Positions 26,192 to 35,734 of a stretch of 54,507 nt of DNA are shown here, one piece after another; the first letter of the stretch is position 1, and each line of letters starts with the position of its first letter. Under the pieces are notes generated by a model. That model did no database searches, was not told where the DNA came from, and saw nothing but the letters and a program-made list of their open reading frames with translations. The position numbers and the translations under genes were made by a program. Source of the DNA: Thermoprotei archaeon (GTDB taxonomy: Archaea; Thermoproteota; Thermoprotei; QMSL01; B3-G16); the NCBI GenBank assembly GCA_021162845.1, contig JAGGXX010000016.1:1-54507 (forward strand). The letters are read 5' to 3'.

Positions 26192-27361
26192 ATGAAGGAA
26201 GCTTCAAGGAATCTAGGGATGCTCTTCGTCATTAATATAACGATAGCCATGTGCTTCAATATGGGCGTAGCCCTATTACCGCTTTACCTAAATGAGCTGG
26301 GGGCATCGGTCCCGGAGATAGCATTTACCATGTTCCTGGCCGGACTTACCTCCACGATCCTCATGATAGTTTCAGGGGCTATATCTAACGTACTGGGCTT
26401 CAGGATCGTGATAGCAATGAGCTTATTAATGCTGGCATTATCCGGGCCTCCATTAGCTATGTGCAAAAGGTGGGAGGAAGCGATGATCTGGATATCGATG
26501 TTGATAGGCTCCATGGGAGCGTTCTTACCTCCAAGAATGTTGCTTATAGCCGAGTTCTCCTCTCCAAGTAAAATGGGAGCAATTTATGGAGCGATGAATA
26601 TTTCTTGGCCATTAGGTGGCCTCATAGGACCTTTGCTTGGCGGGCTCATAGCAGACGTATTCGGATGGAAGTGGGTCTTCTATCTTGTAAGCATAACGGC
26701 GACGGCATGTATACCCTTGAGCCTGATGTTAAATAACGGAAACTATCAAAGAGGGACTAGGAAAGGTTCACAGAACAAGAGAAACTTGGGAGGATTGTTA
26801 CCTAACCTGATGCTCTACGCATTAGCTCATATATTAATAAGCCTCGCTAGAGGGATGCTGGATCCCATCCTCCCGATATACCTTCAGGAGAAGTTCAATA
26901 GTAGTAAGACTCAGATAGGGGCGTTCTTCTCAGTAGGTTTCGGCTTATCGACGATGATAGTCCAGGTGCCCAGCGGTCTCATAGGTGACAAATATGGGCA
27001 TAAGAGGGCCATGTTAGCTTTTGCCTCGCTTACACCTTTACTGTCAATCGCTTGGCCTCATGTTAACGATCTACTATTGCTGACGCTACTGGGCATGTGC
27101 GTAAATGGTCTCTATAGCGGGACCTGGTCTCCATCTATAACGTACATAATCAAGATGACTCCTAGGAATGCGCGTAATCTAGCCGTGGTGCTGAGACAAA
27201 CCTGTATACGGCTAGGATTCACGATAGGACCTATAGTAGCTGGATGGCTATGGGATACTTTCGGTCCCGTGATTACGTTTTATGGTTCAGCGGCCTTCTT
27301 CGCTGCAGCTTTAGTGTTAATGGTACCGTTAACTAATGATAAGAGTGAAACTCCTCGATAG
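26192..27361 (+). CDS. Major facilitator superfamily transporter
   Basis: 389 residues and about 12 hydrophobic segments in two halves joined by a basic loop (about 184-205, QRGTRKGSQNKRN). The MFS loop 2-3 signature is degenerate in the first half, but the second half has GLIGDKYGHKRAMLAFA, a close match to GxxxDRxGRR. EFSSPSKMGAIYGAMNISWPLGGLIGPLLGG at helices 4-5 is typical of drug/sugar exporters of the DHA1 kind. Substrate cannot be read. TATA-like sequence lies about 25-35 bases upstream, so the message may be nearly leaderless. Confidence 0.83.
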   Translation: MKEASRNLGMLFVINITIAMCFNMGVALLPLYLNELGASVPEIAFTMFLAGLTSTILMIVSGAISNVLGFRIVIAMSLLMLALSGPPLAMCKRWEEAMIWISMLIGSMGAFLPPRMLLIAEFSSPSKMGAIYGAMNISWPLGGLIGPLLGGLIADVFGWKWVFYLVSITATACIPLSLMLNNGNYQRGTRKGSQNKRNLGGLLPNLMLYALAHILISLARGMLDPILPIYLQEKFNSSKTQIGAFFSVGFGLSTMIVQVPSGLIGDKYGHKRAMLAFASLTPLLSIAWPHVNDLLLLTLLGMCVNGLYSGTWSPSITYIIKMTPRNARNLAVVLRQTCIRLGFTIGPIVAGWLWDTFGPVITFYGSAAFFAAALVLMVPLTNDKSETPR

Positions 27362-27416
27362 GTCCACAAGGATATATCTTAATAACGCTTCATGAAAGAG
27401 ATTAAAAGGGAATAGA

Positions 27417-28004
27417 ATGACGATGCGTAAGTTCCTTATCACGATAATCGGCTTGATCATTCTCTGCATAGGAGCTATAATCACCTATACTCATTATGGA
27501 CAACAAACGGTTGAAACCCCAGAAGACTTAGTTCGCGGAGTTAATGAAATGATGGAGATTAATAGCTCAGCTTTTGAAAATGGAACGACTATTCCAGTTA
27601 AATACACCTGTGATGGGGAGGATAACTCAGTCCCCCTAACCTGGAAAGGGGCTCCAAAGGGCACTAAAAGTTACGTTCTTTTGATGTATGATCCAGATGC
27701 CCCTCGTGGGATATTTTACCACTGGATTCTTTACAACATACCATTAAATGTGACGAAATTACCTGAAGGTATTCCTAAGAAGGGTATAACGCCATATGGC
27801 ATACAGGGGACGAATAGCTTCGGAAGAATTGGTTATGGGGGGCCTTGTCCGCCCAGAGGGGCGAAGCATAGGTACGTTTTCCTCTTGTTAGCATTAGATA
27901 CGAACCTAAAGCTAGGGGAAGGTGTTAGCCCTGGGGAGGTCATCAAAGCTTGTCAAGGGCACATACTTGCATATGCCAAAATAGTTGGGCTTTATGGTAG
28001 ATGA
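27417..28004 (+). CDS. YbhB/YbcL-type phosphatidylethanolamine-binding protein, exported
   Basis: 195 residues. Residues 5-27 form one hydrophobic segment (FLITIIGLIILCIGAIITYTH) that could be a signal anchor. The PEBP core follows: IPVKYTCDGEDNSVPLTWKG, YVLLMYDPDAPRGIFYHWIL (DPDAP and HW motifs of the ligand pocket) and GYGGPCPPRGAKHRYVFLL. Bacterial YbhB homologues bind small anions; biological role in archaea is not settled. Stands alone between the transporter and the flavoprotein gene, all on the plus strand. Confidence 0.88.
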   Translation: MTMRKFLITIIGLIILCIGAIITYTHYGQQTVETPEDLVRGVNEMMEINSSAFENGTTIPVKYTCDGEDNSVPLTWKGAPKGTKSYVLLMYDPDAPRGIFYHWILYNIPLNVTKLPEGIPKKGITPYGIQGTNSFGRIGYGGPCPPRGAKHRYVFLLLALDTNLKLGEGVSPGEVIKACQGHILAYAKIVGLYGR

Positions 28005-28068
28005 GCTTAAGACGAAAAGACGCATTAATATGTCATGCCCTTAGTGAGTAGTTAGGGGAGGCCAGGAC

Positions 28069-29061
28069 ATGTATGACGTTATAGTCGTTGGGGCAGGTAT
28101 AGCTGGAATGACGTCGGCATTATATGCTGCACGATTAGAGCTGAAGACCCTTATTTTAAGTAGGGATATAGGCGGCCAGCTGATGATGGCCCCTGAGATA
28201 CAAAATTACCCAGGGTTCATCTCCATAAGGGGGAGCGACTTAGCGCTTAGGGTGATGAAACAAGTGGAGGGCATGGGCGTTGAAATAAGGATAGAAGAAG
28301 TGGTGAACGTTAAGGAGGAAAAGGGGTTCATCGTATATACAGCGGAGGGATCGCAGTATGAAACATTAGCCCTTATATTCGCCTTCGGTAAAACGCCCAT
28401 CGAACTAAACGTTCCAGGGGAAAAGAGACTCAAGGGTAAAGGGGTCTCCTACTGCGCCATATGTGATGCCCCGCTTTATAAAGACAAGATAGTAGCCTTA
28501 GTGGGATTAGGCGAAGTCGGCCTTCATGCAGCTTCCGTTTTATCAGAGGTGGTGAGGAAATGCTACTGGATATTCCCTGGGCCTACGCCTGGAGCTATAA
28601 GCCCGAACGTGGTGAAATATGTGAAAGAAAAAGGGAACGTCGTATTAATGCCTCGTACTCAAGTAGTTGAGATAAAGGGGGATGGGAAGGTCTCCTCGAT
28701 TCTTGTTAAGAGCCTAGAAAGCGGAGAGGTGAGGGAAATAGAAGTGGCAGGCGTCTTCGTGGAGATGGGATATAAGCCTAAAACGGATTTCCTAAGGGGA
28801 TTTGTAGACCTAAATGAGAAAGGAGAGATCATAGTTAACAGCCTCTGTGAAACATCACGTAAAGGTGTCTTTGCCGCGGGTGATGTAACGAACATTCCCT
28901 ATAAGCAGGCCGTGATCTCAGCTGGACAAGGAGCTATAGCAGCACTCTCCGCGTATAACTACGTAGCTCAAATAAAGGGATATAGTAGGATTGATAGGGA
29001 TTGGAAGCACTTACGGGTAAGGCATGAAGAAGAAGGAGGCGGTCTTTTCCTAAGGATTTGA
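28069..29061 (+). CDS. trxB: Thioredoxin reductase-like FAD protein lacking a standard NADPH site
   Basis: 330 residues. FAD site VVGAGIAGMTSALYAARL, GGQLMMAPEIQNYPGF, the redox centre CAIC (Cys129, Cys132) in SYCAICDAPLYKDK, and GVFAAGDVTN near the end are all typical. The second dinucleotide site reads GLGEVGLHAASVLSEV instead of GGGNSAxEEA, and the NADPH-phosphate clamp HRRxxxR is replaced by WIFPGPTPG. Such loss is described in a few archaeal reductases that do not use NADPH (for example deazaflavin- or ferredoxin-linked types), so the electron donor is uncertain. It neighbours the convergent thioredoxin-fold gene, its likely partner. Confidence 0.85.
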   Translation: MYDVIVVGAGIAGMTSALYAARLELKTLILSRDIGGQLMMAPEIQNYPGFISIRGSDLALRVMKQVEGMGVEIRIEEVVNVKEEKGFIVYTAEGSQYETLALIFAFGKTPIELNVPGEKRLKGKGVSYCAICDAPLYKDKIVALVGLGEVGLHAASVLSEVVRKCYWIFPGPTPGAISPNVVKYVKEKGNVVLMPRTQVVEIKGDGKVSSILVKSLESGEVREIEVAGVFVEMGYKPKTDFLRGFVDLNEKGEIIVNSLCETSRKGVFAAGDVTNIPYKQAVISAGQGAIAALSAYNYVAQIKGYSRIDRDWKHLRVRHEEEGGGLFLRI

Positions 29062-29089
29062 GGTATTCAGATCACGGGATTGTTCAACC

Positions 29090-29728
29090 CTAATCCTCGA
29101 TAGCCTCCATTATCTTCTCTATGAAGAAATCATGTGGTACAGCACCTTCGAATTCTACGTCATCATTGATTATGACCTTGGGCACGGCCTGTACATTATA
29201 CCTTTCTGCTAGTTCGGGAAATTCCATGGCCTCTATTACGTCTGCTACTATATTGGTATTAGCTATAGCATATGCATGAGCTGCTCTAGCGGCTAACGGA
29301 CAATAAGGACATGTAGGGGTCACGAATACGCGTATGTGAACTGGACTATCTATCTTCACGAGGCTCTCTAAGACTGATTGGGGAAGGGAGGGCTTACCTA
29401 TTGATGCATCGACGATATCTTCGACTAACACACCGAATTCGTATCCACCCGGCACACCAAAATATCTAACGTTATATCGATCCTTGCCATGTATCACTAT
29501 GGCGGGAGCTAGATCTAGGTCCATTTCCTTTGCAGTAAGATCGCTCGATGATAGCTCTATGACCTCGAGTTTACTAGTTAAATCGGTTAAGAACGAGAGT
29601 ATCTTCCGTATTATCTCACATTGAGGGGCATTCTCCTTAGGGATGAAATAAAGCTTAACTTTCCCTTCCATTCTCGAGAGAAGGGATCTTACGGACCTTA
29701 AAGTTTCCTCATCCACCCTTAAGCTCAT
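29090..29728 (-). CDS. Protein disulfide oxidoreductase (double thioredoxin fold)
   Basis: 212 residues from ATG 29728; the frame extends 88 codons further but that part is unlike the family and overlaps an opposite gene. Two thioredoxin folds: the N-terminal unit (KVKLYFIPKENAPQCEIIRK) keeps only one cysteine, Cys37, where hyperthermophile PDOs usually have CxxC; the C-terminal unit has CPYC (140-143) in VFVTPTCPYCPLAARAA and the cis-proline VQAVPKVII. It shuttles disulfides in the cytoplasm. Convergent with the reductase-like gene 28 bases away. Confidence 0.88.
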   Translation of the reverse strand: MSLRVDEETLRSVRSLLSRMEGKVKLYFIPKENAPQCEIIRKILSFLTDLTSKLEVIELSSSDLTAKEMDLDLAPAIVIHGKDRYNVRYFGVPGGYEFGVLVEDIVDASIGKPSLPQSVLESLVKIDSPVHIRVFVTPTCPYCPLAARAAHAYAIANTNIVADVIEAMEFPELAERYNVQAVPKVIINDDVEFEGAVPHDFFIEKIMEAIED

Positions 29729-29867
29729 CAGGGCACCCGTCTTTCGTATGAAGGACTTGCATTTAAAAGTACCCTTCCCTATAAGAGAATAAATCCTTTG
29801 CATGGAATGCCTGGGTTTTGAGAAACGCTTTTTATCATTACTCGCTTGAAAGAAGTAGGGGAGGTAA

Positions 29868-30137
29868 ATGAAGACCCTTCTCATCAGGGTCAAGGAGATA
29901 CAAGGCCATTGTGACATACATAAAGTAGGAGATTGCTTTCGACTGGAAGGGGGTAAATTATCCCTCCCAGGGCCAAATAGACATGTATGCATATATGCTC
30001 TCGCAAGCCTATTACCCCTCCTCCCAGCGAAGCAGAGAAAGATAGATGAACCGGACGACTGGTTACCGCGTGTAAGGGAAATCCAGTGTCCTGATCCAAA
30101 GGGCAGGGTAATCTGGGAGGTAATAGAGGAGAATTAA
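29868..30137 (+). CDS. TIGR04076-family small cysteine protein
   Basis: 89 residues. The order 'VKEIQGHCDIHKVGDCFRLEG', 'CIYALASLLPLLPA' and 'IQCPDPKGRVIWEV' matches the small TIGR04076 family, which has conserved cysteines in GxC, C.aL.sLLP and CPDP positions. Four cysteines (about 15, 23, 41 and 74) could hold iron or zinc; function unknown. AGGGGAGGT precedes ATG 29868 at a good distance. It is divergent from the PDO gene. Confidence 0.78.
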   Translation: MKTLLIRVKEIQGHCDIHKVGDCFRLEGGKLSLPGPNRHVCIYALASLLPLLPAKQRKIDEPDDWLPRVREIQCPDPKGRVIWEVIEEN

Positions 30138-30222
30138 TAAGGGAAAATGGAACCACGATAACTCATAACGACAAAGATGATTTGGAGGGAATTTAAGCCG
30201 GTAAATCTCTAAATGATCTTTC

Positions 30223-31143
30223 TTAATCACTAAACTGAAATAGCTCTCTAATTCCCTCCTCAAGTTCTATGCTAGGCCTAAAACCCAAGCATTTTACGGC
30301 TTTAGTTATATCAGCATAGCTATGCCTTATATCGCCCTGTCTAGGCGGAATATGAATCGGGGCTAATTTAAGGCCGCTTAACTTTATCATGATTTTAGCT
30401 AGATCTATAATCCGCGTTGGATTCCCGCTTCCTATGTTATAGACTTGATTTACATGTTCCGTGATAAGGGCCCTTTCTATGGCAATACAAACGTCCCTTA
30501 CATGTATGAAATCACGCGTCTGCATGCCATCACCAAAGATTACGGGAGGTCTACCAGCTCTGATCCGTTCCGCAAACCTCGCTATCACCCCAGCGTATGA
30601 GCTATGGGATTGTCTAGGACCATAGACATTAAAGAGTCTTAAAATGACGTAGTCTAAATCGGAGATGCGAGAATAGAGACGTATCACTTCCTCGCCCATG
30701 GCCTTGCTGAGCCCATAAGGGGAGATGGGGTCCACGGGATGCGTCTCCGCTATCGGTAAGCTTATGGGATTACCATAAACCGCCGCTGAGCTGAGGTAGA
30801 TTATCCTGTGGACGTTATTATCCACACAAGCTTTAACTAAAGTCGCAGTTCCCAAGGCGTTATTCTCGAAGTAGGTCAATGGCTTCAATAAGGATTCTTC
30901 AACATCGATTAGAGCAGCAGCATGTACGATAATATCATGATCACTAAGTATGCGGACTAGGTTATCATAATCCTGAACGTCCATCTTGATTAACGGTATC
31001 TCATGGGACTTGAGGAGTGTAAGAGCGCTTCTAGACGCACGTGAGAGGTTATCGATACATAGTACTTCATAGCCCTTATCCTTGAGGTGCAAGGCTAGAT
31101 GATGACCGATAAACCCTGCTCCACCTGTGATTATAATCCTCAT
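30223..31143 (-). CDS. NAD-dependent epimerase/dehydratase (GalE-like, extended SDR)
   Basis: About 306 residues from ATG 31143, which follows GGGAG; ATG 31155 is possible. IIITGGAGFIGHHLALHL binds NAD, ISPYGLSKAMGEE carries the YxxxK pair, and HIVIYLSSAAVYG-like strand (RIIYLSSAAVYG) the catalytic serine region. LFNVYGPRQSHSSYAGVIARF and GDGMQTRDFIHVRDVC are typical of archaeal UDP-glucose 4-epimerases. It would make UDP-galactose or a related nucleotide sugar for glycan synthesis. It stands alone, about 18 kb from the glycosyltransferases. Confidence 0.88.
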   Translation of the reverse strand: MRIIITGGAGFIGHHLALHLKDKGYEVLCIDNLSRASRSALTLLKSHEIPLIKMDVQDYDNLVRILSDHDIIVHAAALIDVEESLLKPLTYFENNALGTATLVKACVDNNVHRIIYLSSAAVYGNPISLPIAETHPVDPISPYGLSKAMGEEVIRLYSRISDLDYVILRLFNVYGPRQSHSSYAGVIARFAERIRAGRPPVIFGDGMQTRDFIHVRDVCIAIERALITEHVNQVYNIGSGNPTRIIDLAKIMIKLSGLKLAPIHIPPRQGDIRHSYADITKAVKCLGFRPSIELEEGIRELFQFSD

Positions 31144-31451
31144 GATCTCCCTCATGGAGTCTATAGCGTATACCCCTGTTTTAACCTCATGTCCTATAAG
31201 ACTTTATCCCCTAATCCACGCATAGTTTTCAATATAGTACCATACTTCATGACGCCTTTAGAGATTGTACATTACTGATACATTTCACTAATTAATGACC
31301 AGTGTTTTTATCGGAACACAATAATCGTAAAAAGCACGTCTAATGATAATGTATTTATCAGCTTTCCTCAGAATGGGATCTATGTACTTAAGTTAAAGGA
31401 AGGGATATGAAAAATCTTTTATCATAAAGAAATTAGCGATTAAGGGAATTT
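31144..31451. other. Non-coding gap between epimerase and isomerase genes
   Basis: AT-rich. I saw no convincing frame, RNA or repeat here. It is the upstream region of the epimerase gene (minus) and the downstream region of the isomerase gene (minus). Confidence 0.4.
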
Positions 31452-32051
<600 letters not shown>

Positions 32052-32115
32052 TTAATGAGGAGATTCAGAAAATAAGTTAAGAAGACTTATATCGACAAGG
32101 GATATATCTTCCCTG

Positions 32116-32979
32116 ATGCCCATGCTCTGTATCATAGCTTGGGAAGATGACATCGCGGGTTTAAACATAGTGAATAACGTGGTATCTTTCGTCGAAGCTG
32201 AAAAGGAACTAGTTAATATGCAAGTAGGTAACACTAAGGTTAAGGTGAAGTACTCGGCGAGGAATTTAGACATATACATAGTCTCTACGGATACCGTATT
32301 TCTTGAAGGGATAGAGGAATTGACCTCTAAATATGAGGCGATAGCCTTCGCTTCAAGACATGAATCGCGAAGCAAGATGCCTGTGCTTTCAATTCACGTC
32401 CCAGGAAACTTAACGGGGGAAGCTAAGTTCGGTGGTAAGCCTTTCTCCCTCTGTTACGCTAATGGAATGCTGATGATCGAACTTTTTAAGAGAATATACG
32501 ACGCATATGAACAAAGCCCATTTCCTAGAATGGGATGGGAATGTTGTTACGAGGCTACACATCATGGGCCCTACGTTGATGAGAAACCCGCCTTCTACAT
32601 AGAGATAGGCAGTAGTCCAGAGGAATGGAAGAATGAGAGGGCTGGGGCTATACTAGCTGAAGCGCTAGTGAGCGTCTCTACCATGACGTTTAATAACGCC
32701 AGCGTGGTAGGCGTGAGCGGGTTGCACTACGCCTCCAACTTAGCCAGGAAGTGTATGAGGAGGGATATGCCTTTAGGCCACATAATACCGAGATATGCTG
32801 TAGAGGCCTTATCGGAAGATAGGGAGAGGCTAGCACTAGCCATAAGGGAGACTGTAGATAAGAGCCTCGGTTTTAAGGGCTTTGTCATGGAAAAGAAAGC
32901 CCTGAAATCCGCACATAAAAAGGTCTTCATGGAAGTATTACGTGAAGAGTACCCTCATACCCCTTTAGTTAGAATTTAG
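32116..32979 (+). CDS. dtdA: D-aminoacyl-tRNA deacylase, archaeal type (DTD2)
   Basis: 287 residues. FASRHESRSKMPVLSIHVPGN is the DTD2 active-site region, GGKPFSLCYANGMLMIELF and GWECCYEATHHGPYVDEKPAFYIEIGS hold the zinc-binding histidines and glutamates of this family. It removes D-amino acids, and in DTD2 also aldehyde adducts, from tRNA. Length is as expected. It is convergent with kptA with a 15-base overlap. Confidence 0.94.
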   Translation: MPMLCIIAWEDDIAGLNIVNNVVSFVEAEKELVNMQVGNTKVKVKYSARNLDIYIVSTDTVFLEGIEELTSKYEAIAFASRHESRSKMPVLSIHVPGNLTGEAKFGGKPFSLCYANGMLMIELFKRIYDAYEQSPFPRMGWECCYEATHHGPYVDEKPAFYIEIGSSPEEWKNERAGAILAEALVSVSTMTFNNASVVGVSGLHYASNLARKCMRRDMPLGHIIPRYAVEALSEDRERLALAIRETVDKSLGFKGFVMEKKALKSAHKKVFMEVLREEYPHTPLVRI

Positions 32980-33663
32980 CCTCATTTCTCTAACCTCGAC
33001 TATGCAACTCGGCGGCACATAATCAGTCACGTAAACCTTACGCCCTGCTCGATAGACCTTATGCCCCATAAGCCTTAGTCTCTCCGCATCGATAGTTATT
33101 ATTGCGATGTCGGAACTTTTTCGCTTAGCGTTCTCAAGGGCATCCGACTCATCGAGCGTTAGATGCACCATCAACCTACGCATAGGCTTGATACCTTCTC
33201 TTAAAATCCTCCTAAGGCTCCTCGTAGAAGTTCCATGGTAAAGTACTCGTACCTCCTTATCCTCAGGTAAGGGAATTAGCACACGAATGCTATGCCCATA
33301 TCTGGCTCTTATTTTGCCATCCTTCACCTCGAACCGTCCTTTCCTGTCTAAGAGAGCGACAGTAATCACATGCTCTTCCCTAAGCCATGAATAGAGGCTC
33401 TTATTCCGCCACTTGGTTCTCACAGCATTAACGAGCTCCTTTATAGATGCCCAACCCTCATTATCTATTAAGAGGCCCACCTCGTGGGGTATATGTCTTA
33501 AGAGGGCCGCGAGGAGTTTACTTAACCTAAGCCTTCGCACACCGTCTAACACCAGCGTACATCCATAACCACAGTGCGTCTTCTCCTCAACGTATGCTCC
33601 GCAGATCCTACAGCGGTAAATGGGAGGTAAGCGATGTTCATTTACTTGTTCATCGTAACCCAT
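32965..33663 (-). CDS. kptA: RNA 2'-phosphotransferase (Tpt1/KptA) with zinc ribbon
   Basis: 232 residues. An N-terminal zinc ribbon is visible (Cys18, Cys21, Cys31, Cys35), then LSKLLAALLRHIPHEVGLLI and GWASIKELVNAVRTK form the winged-helix lobe, and VLYHGTSTRSLRRILREG and MVHLTLDESDAL the ADP-ribosyl-transferase-like lobe. The enzyme moves a splice-junction 2'-phosphate to NAD. Because archaeal splicing by RtcB leaves no 2'-phosphate, the archaeal substrate is uncertain; RtcB is encoded in this same window at 13304-14776. Confidence 0.92.
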   Translation of the reverse strand: MGYDEQVNEHRLPPIYRCRICGAYVEEKTHCGYGCTLVLDGVRRLRLSKLLAALLRHIPHEVGLLIDNEGWASIKELVNAVRTKWRNKSLYSWLREEHVITVALLDRKGRFEVKDGKIRARYGHSIRVLIPLPEDKEVRVLYHGTSTRSLRRILREGIKPMRRLMVHLTLDESDALENAKRKSSDIAIITIDAERLRLMGHKVYRAGRKVYVTDYVPPSCIVEVREMRLNSN

Positions 33664-33741
33664 GGAGGACCACCCGGATGAGGAATACGCTCATTTCACT
33701 AGGGGAAAATGTTTTTGCACCAATATAACGCATAACCTAAT

Positions 33742-34782
33742 GTGAGCCCGCGCGTACTACCCGTTAAGAGACCCATATCGGGAGGAATAATACTCTCATA
33801 TAGATGTAGTGGGGAATGCAGGCATTGTATGTACGCTTGCTCGCCACGGTGGAGCAATCATTGGATTTCTATAGATGATTTAAGCAAGGTCTTGAGGGGC
33901 TTAGCTAAGTTCTTCCCAAGAGGTGATGGGAGCATAAGGGGAGTTAACTATGGGCTACACCTCACCGGAGGGGAGCCGTTTCTGAATTTCGACCTATTAC
34001 TTCGAGGGGTTGAAATAGCGGAGCATTATGGATTATGCGCTAAGTTTGTAGAGACTAACTGCTTCTGGTGCAGGGATATGGAAACTGTGAGGGAGCGATT
34101 GAGGAGGCTAAAGGACGCTGGTCTAGATGGCATGTTAATAAGCGTAAACCCTTTTGTAATAGAACATGTACCTTTTGAAAATATAGAACGTGGTATTAGG
34201 GGATCCATAGAGATCTTCGGGGTTAGGAATACCCTTGTGTATCACCCCGCCTTTTATGAACAACTAACTCGCCTCAATATAAGGGGCAAGCTTAGCTTCG
34301 AGGATTATCTGGCTAAAATGCTGAGGACCGATCCAGAGGGGATAACCGCGTCCTTTTCCCCATATATCCTTCTTCCCATGGGGAGGTTACCCTATAGGCT
34401 GGGACATCTTTACAGGCGGTACCCAGCCAGACGATTCCTCGGTTATTCGTGCCTTGAGGAGTTAACGAGGCCATGGCACATCCATGTGGATTGTTACTGT
34501 AACTATATACCAGGCTACTGTGCGGGCATATCTCTCGGCGACGCTAGAAAGCTTGATGAAATAGTACAGGGCGTGGAATTAGATGATAAGCCAATACTTG
34601 AGGCTCTGGCCAAGGGCCTTCATGAGCTCTATAGACTGGCTGTGGAGGAGTACGGTTATAGGGAGCTAAAGGAGGGGTACATATCAAAATGCCACCTCTG
34701 CTTAGACATACGGAGACATATAGTCATGAACACAGATGAATACAAAGAGTTACAGCCCCGCGAGTTTTATTATCGCCTATGA
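33742..34782 (+). CDS. Radical SAM protein
   Basis: 346 residues, GTG start at 33742. The 4Fe-4S motif is CSGECRHC (Cys22, Cys26, Cys29), followed by HLTGGEPFLNFD, the GGE motif that binds AdoMet. The C-terminal half has further cysteines (HVDCYCNYIPGYCAG and KCHLCLDIR), which could bind an auxiliary cluster as in SPASM-type enzymes, though the spacing is not a standard match. Substrate unknown; no peptide precursor gene is evident nearby. It lies alone between kptA and the flavodoxin gene; the latter could donate electrons. Confidence 0.82.
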   Translation: MSPRVLPVKRPISGGIILSYRCSGECRHCMYACSPRWSNHWISIDDLSKVLRGLAKFFPRGDGSIRGVNYGLHLTGGEPFLNFDLLLRGVEIAEHYGLCAKFVETNCFWCRDMETVRERLRRLKDAGLDGMLISVNPFVIEHVPFENIERGIRGSIEIFGVRNTLVYHPAFYEQLTRLNIRGKLSFEDYLAKMLRTDPEGITASFSPYILLPMGRLPYRLGHLYRRYPARRFLGYSCLEELTRPWHIHVDCYCNYIPGYCAGISLGDARKLDEIVQGVELDDKPILEALAKGLHELYRLAVEEYGYRELKEGYISKCHLCLDIRRHIVMNTDEYKELQPREFYYRL

Positions 34783-34854
34783 TGGCGTGAAGCTTAAGGC
34801 AACACCTATCTAGGACTTACCGGGAGGTACATTAATTGAAAAACGAGAAGGAGG

Positions 34855-35328
34855 TCAACACTTAATGCTAGAGGTCTTTAATACCTCCTCAGCGATTCTC
34901 CTCCCATACTCCTTACACGATTCCAGGGCCTTCTTATTAGGGGTCCTTATAGCTAATACGCCCTCGCCTACTACGCGTATCCCGTGTTCCTCAAGCATGT
35001 CCCTTAAACCCTTGAGGCATATCTCGCCATCTGATCTAGTAGCTGTGGAGGTGAAGACACCGCCTAATTTGCCCCTAAGCTTACCATAGACATCTATGGA
35101 CTCGTCTATCAGCTTTTTAACGGGCCAAGCGGGTAACCTAAAATACGTAGGACTCCCAAGGACTATCGCATCAGCGTTCAATAGATCCGCATTACTCGTC
35201 TCTTCACATCTCTTAACTATGACCTCGATGCCTTTCACTTCCCTGGCTCCGGCTGCTATAGCCTCCGCCATCATAGCGGTATGCCCTGTCTTAGAATAAT
35301 AAACCACTAAGACCTTAGGCAAGCTCAC
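34855..35328 (-). CDS. Flavodoxin-fold protein (WrbA-like)
   Basis: 157 residues. VLVVYYSKTGHTAMMAEAIAAG is the FMN phosphate loop, NADAIVLGSPTYFRLPAWPVKK the flavin 50s loop, and GGVFTSTATRSDGE the third loop. Such proteins are FMN oxidoreductases or electron carriers; spacing and the WrbA-like 'SPTYFR' motif suggest quinone reductase or carrier. It is convergent with the radical SAM gene 72 bases away, which is compatible with, but does not prove, an electron-donor link. Confidence 0.85.
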   Translation of the reverse strand: MSLPKVLVVYYSKTGHTAMMAEAIAAGAREVKGIEVIVKRCEETSNADLLNADAIVLGSPTYFRLPAWPVKKLIDESIDVYGKLRGKLGGVFTSTATRSDGEICLKGLRDMLEEHGIRVVGEGVLAIRTPNKKALESCKEYGRRIAEEVLKTSSIKC

Positions 35329-35411
35329 ACCCGATATTAATGAATGCTCATTCCTAACTTTAAATTACTTCACTCCGAATCCGAATGAAAAGGGCCATAA
35401 GCCTATATTGA

Positions 35412-35640
35412 TCATCTTAGCTTCAATAACCGGGCATTTATAGCGACTATCACCGTACTTATGGACATCAATATAGCGCCTATGGTTGGAGTTAATACTA
35501 TATCATAGCTATAAAGAACACCAGCAGCCGAGGGTATAGCTACCGAGGTGTAACCCATAGCCCAGAGGAGGTTTTGGCACATCTTTCTATGAGTTTTTTA
35601 GAGAGTTCGATCGATGTTAGAATATCTTCATCATTAATAA
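35412..35640 (-). pseudogene. C-terminal remnant of a copper/heavy-metal P-type ATPase (CopA)
   Basis: Reading the minus strand from about 35580 gives [20 protein letters not shown], then [20 protein letters not shown] and [16 protein letters not shown] with a stop at 35412-35414. This is the end of a P1B-type ATPase (NQNLLWAxGYNxxAIPLAAG .. [15 protein letters not shown]). Just before it, in a frame offset by one, [18 protein letters not shown] fits the segment that normally precedes. Upstream of 35660 nothing recognisable remains. The gene is a frameshifted stump; the ATPase, phosphorylation and metal domains are gone. Confidence 0.8.
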
Positions 35641-35734
35641 ATCGAATTAATTTCTTAGACTATCATTAACCAACAAGTAACGTTATAGCGAATATTCATG
35701 GATCCTTATATAGTAGGTCACACAGGATAGCGTG

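Noticed and set aside
29729-29992. Upstream extension of the PDO reading frame by 88 codons
   Set aside because: Unlike the family, it overlaps the divergent small cysteine protein gene, and ATG 29728 gives the normal length.
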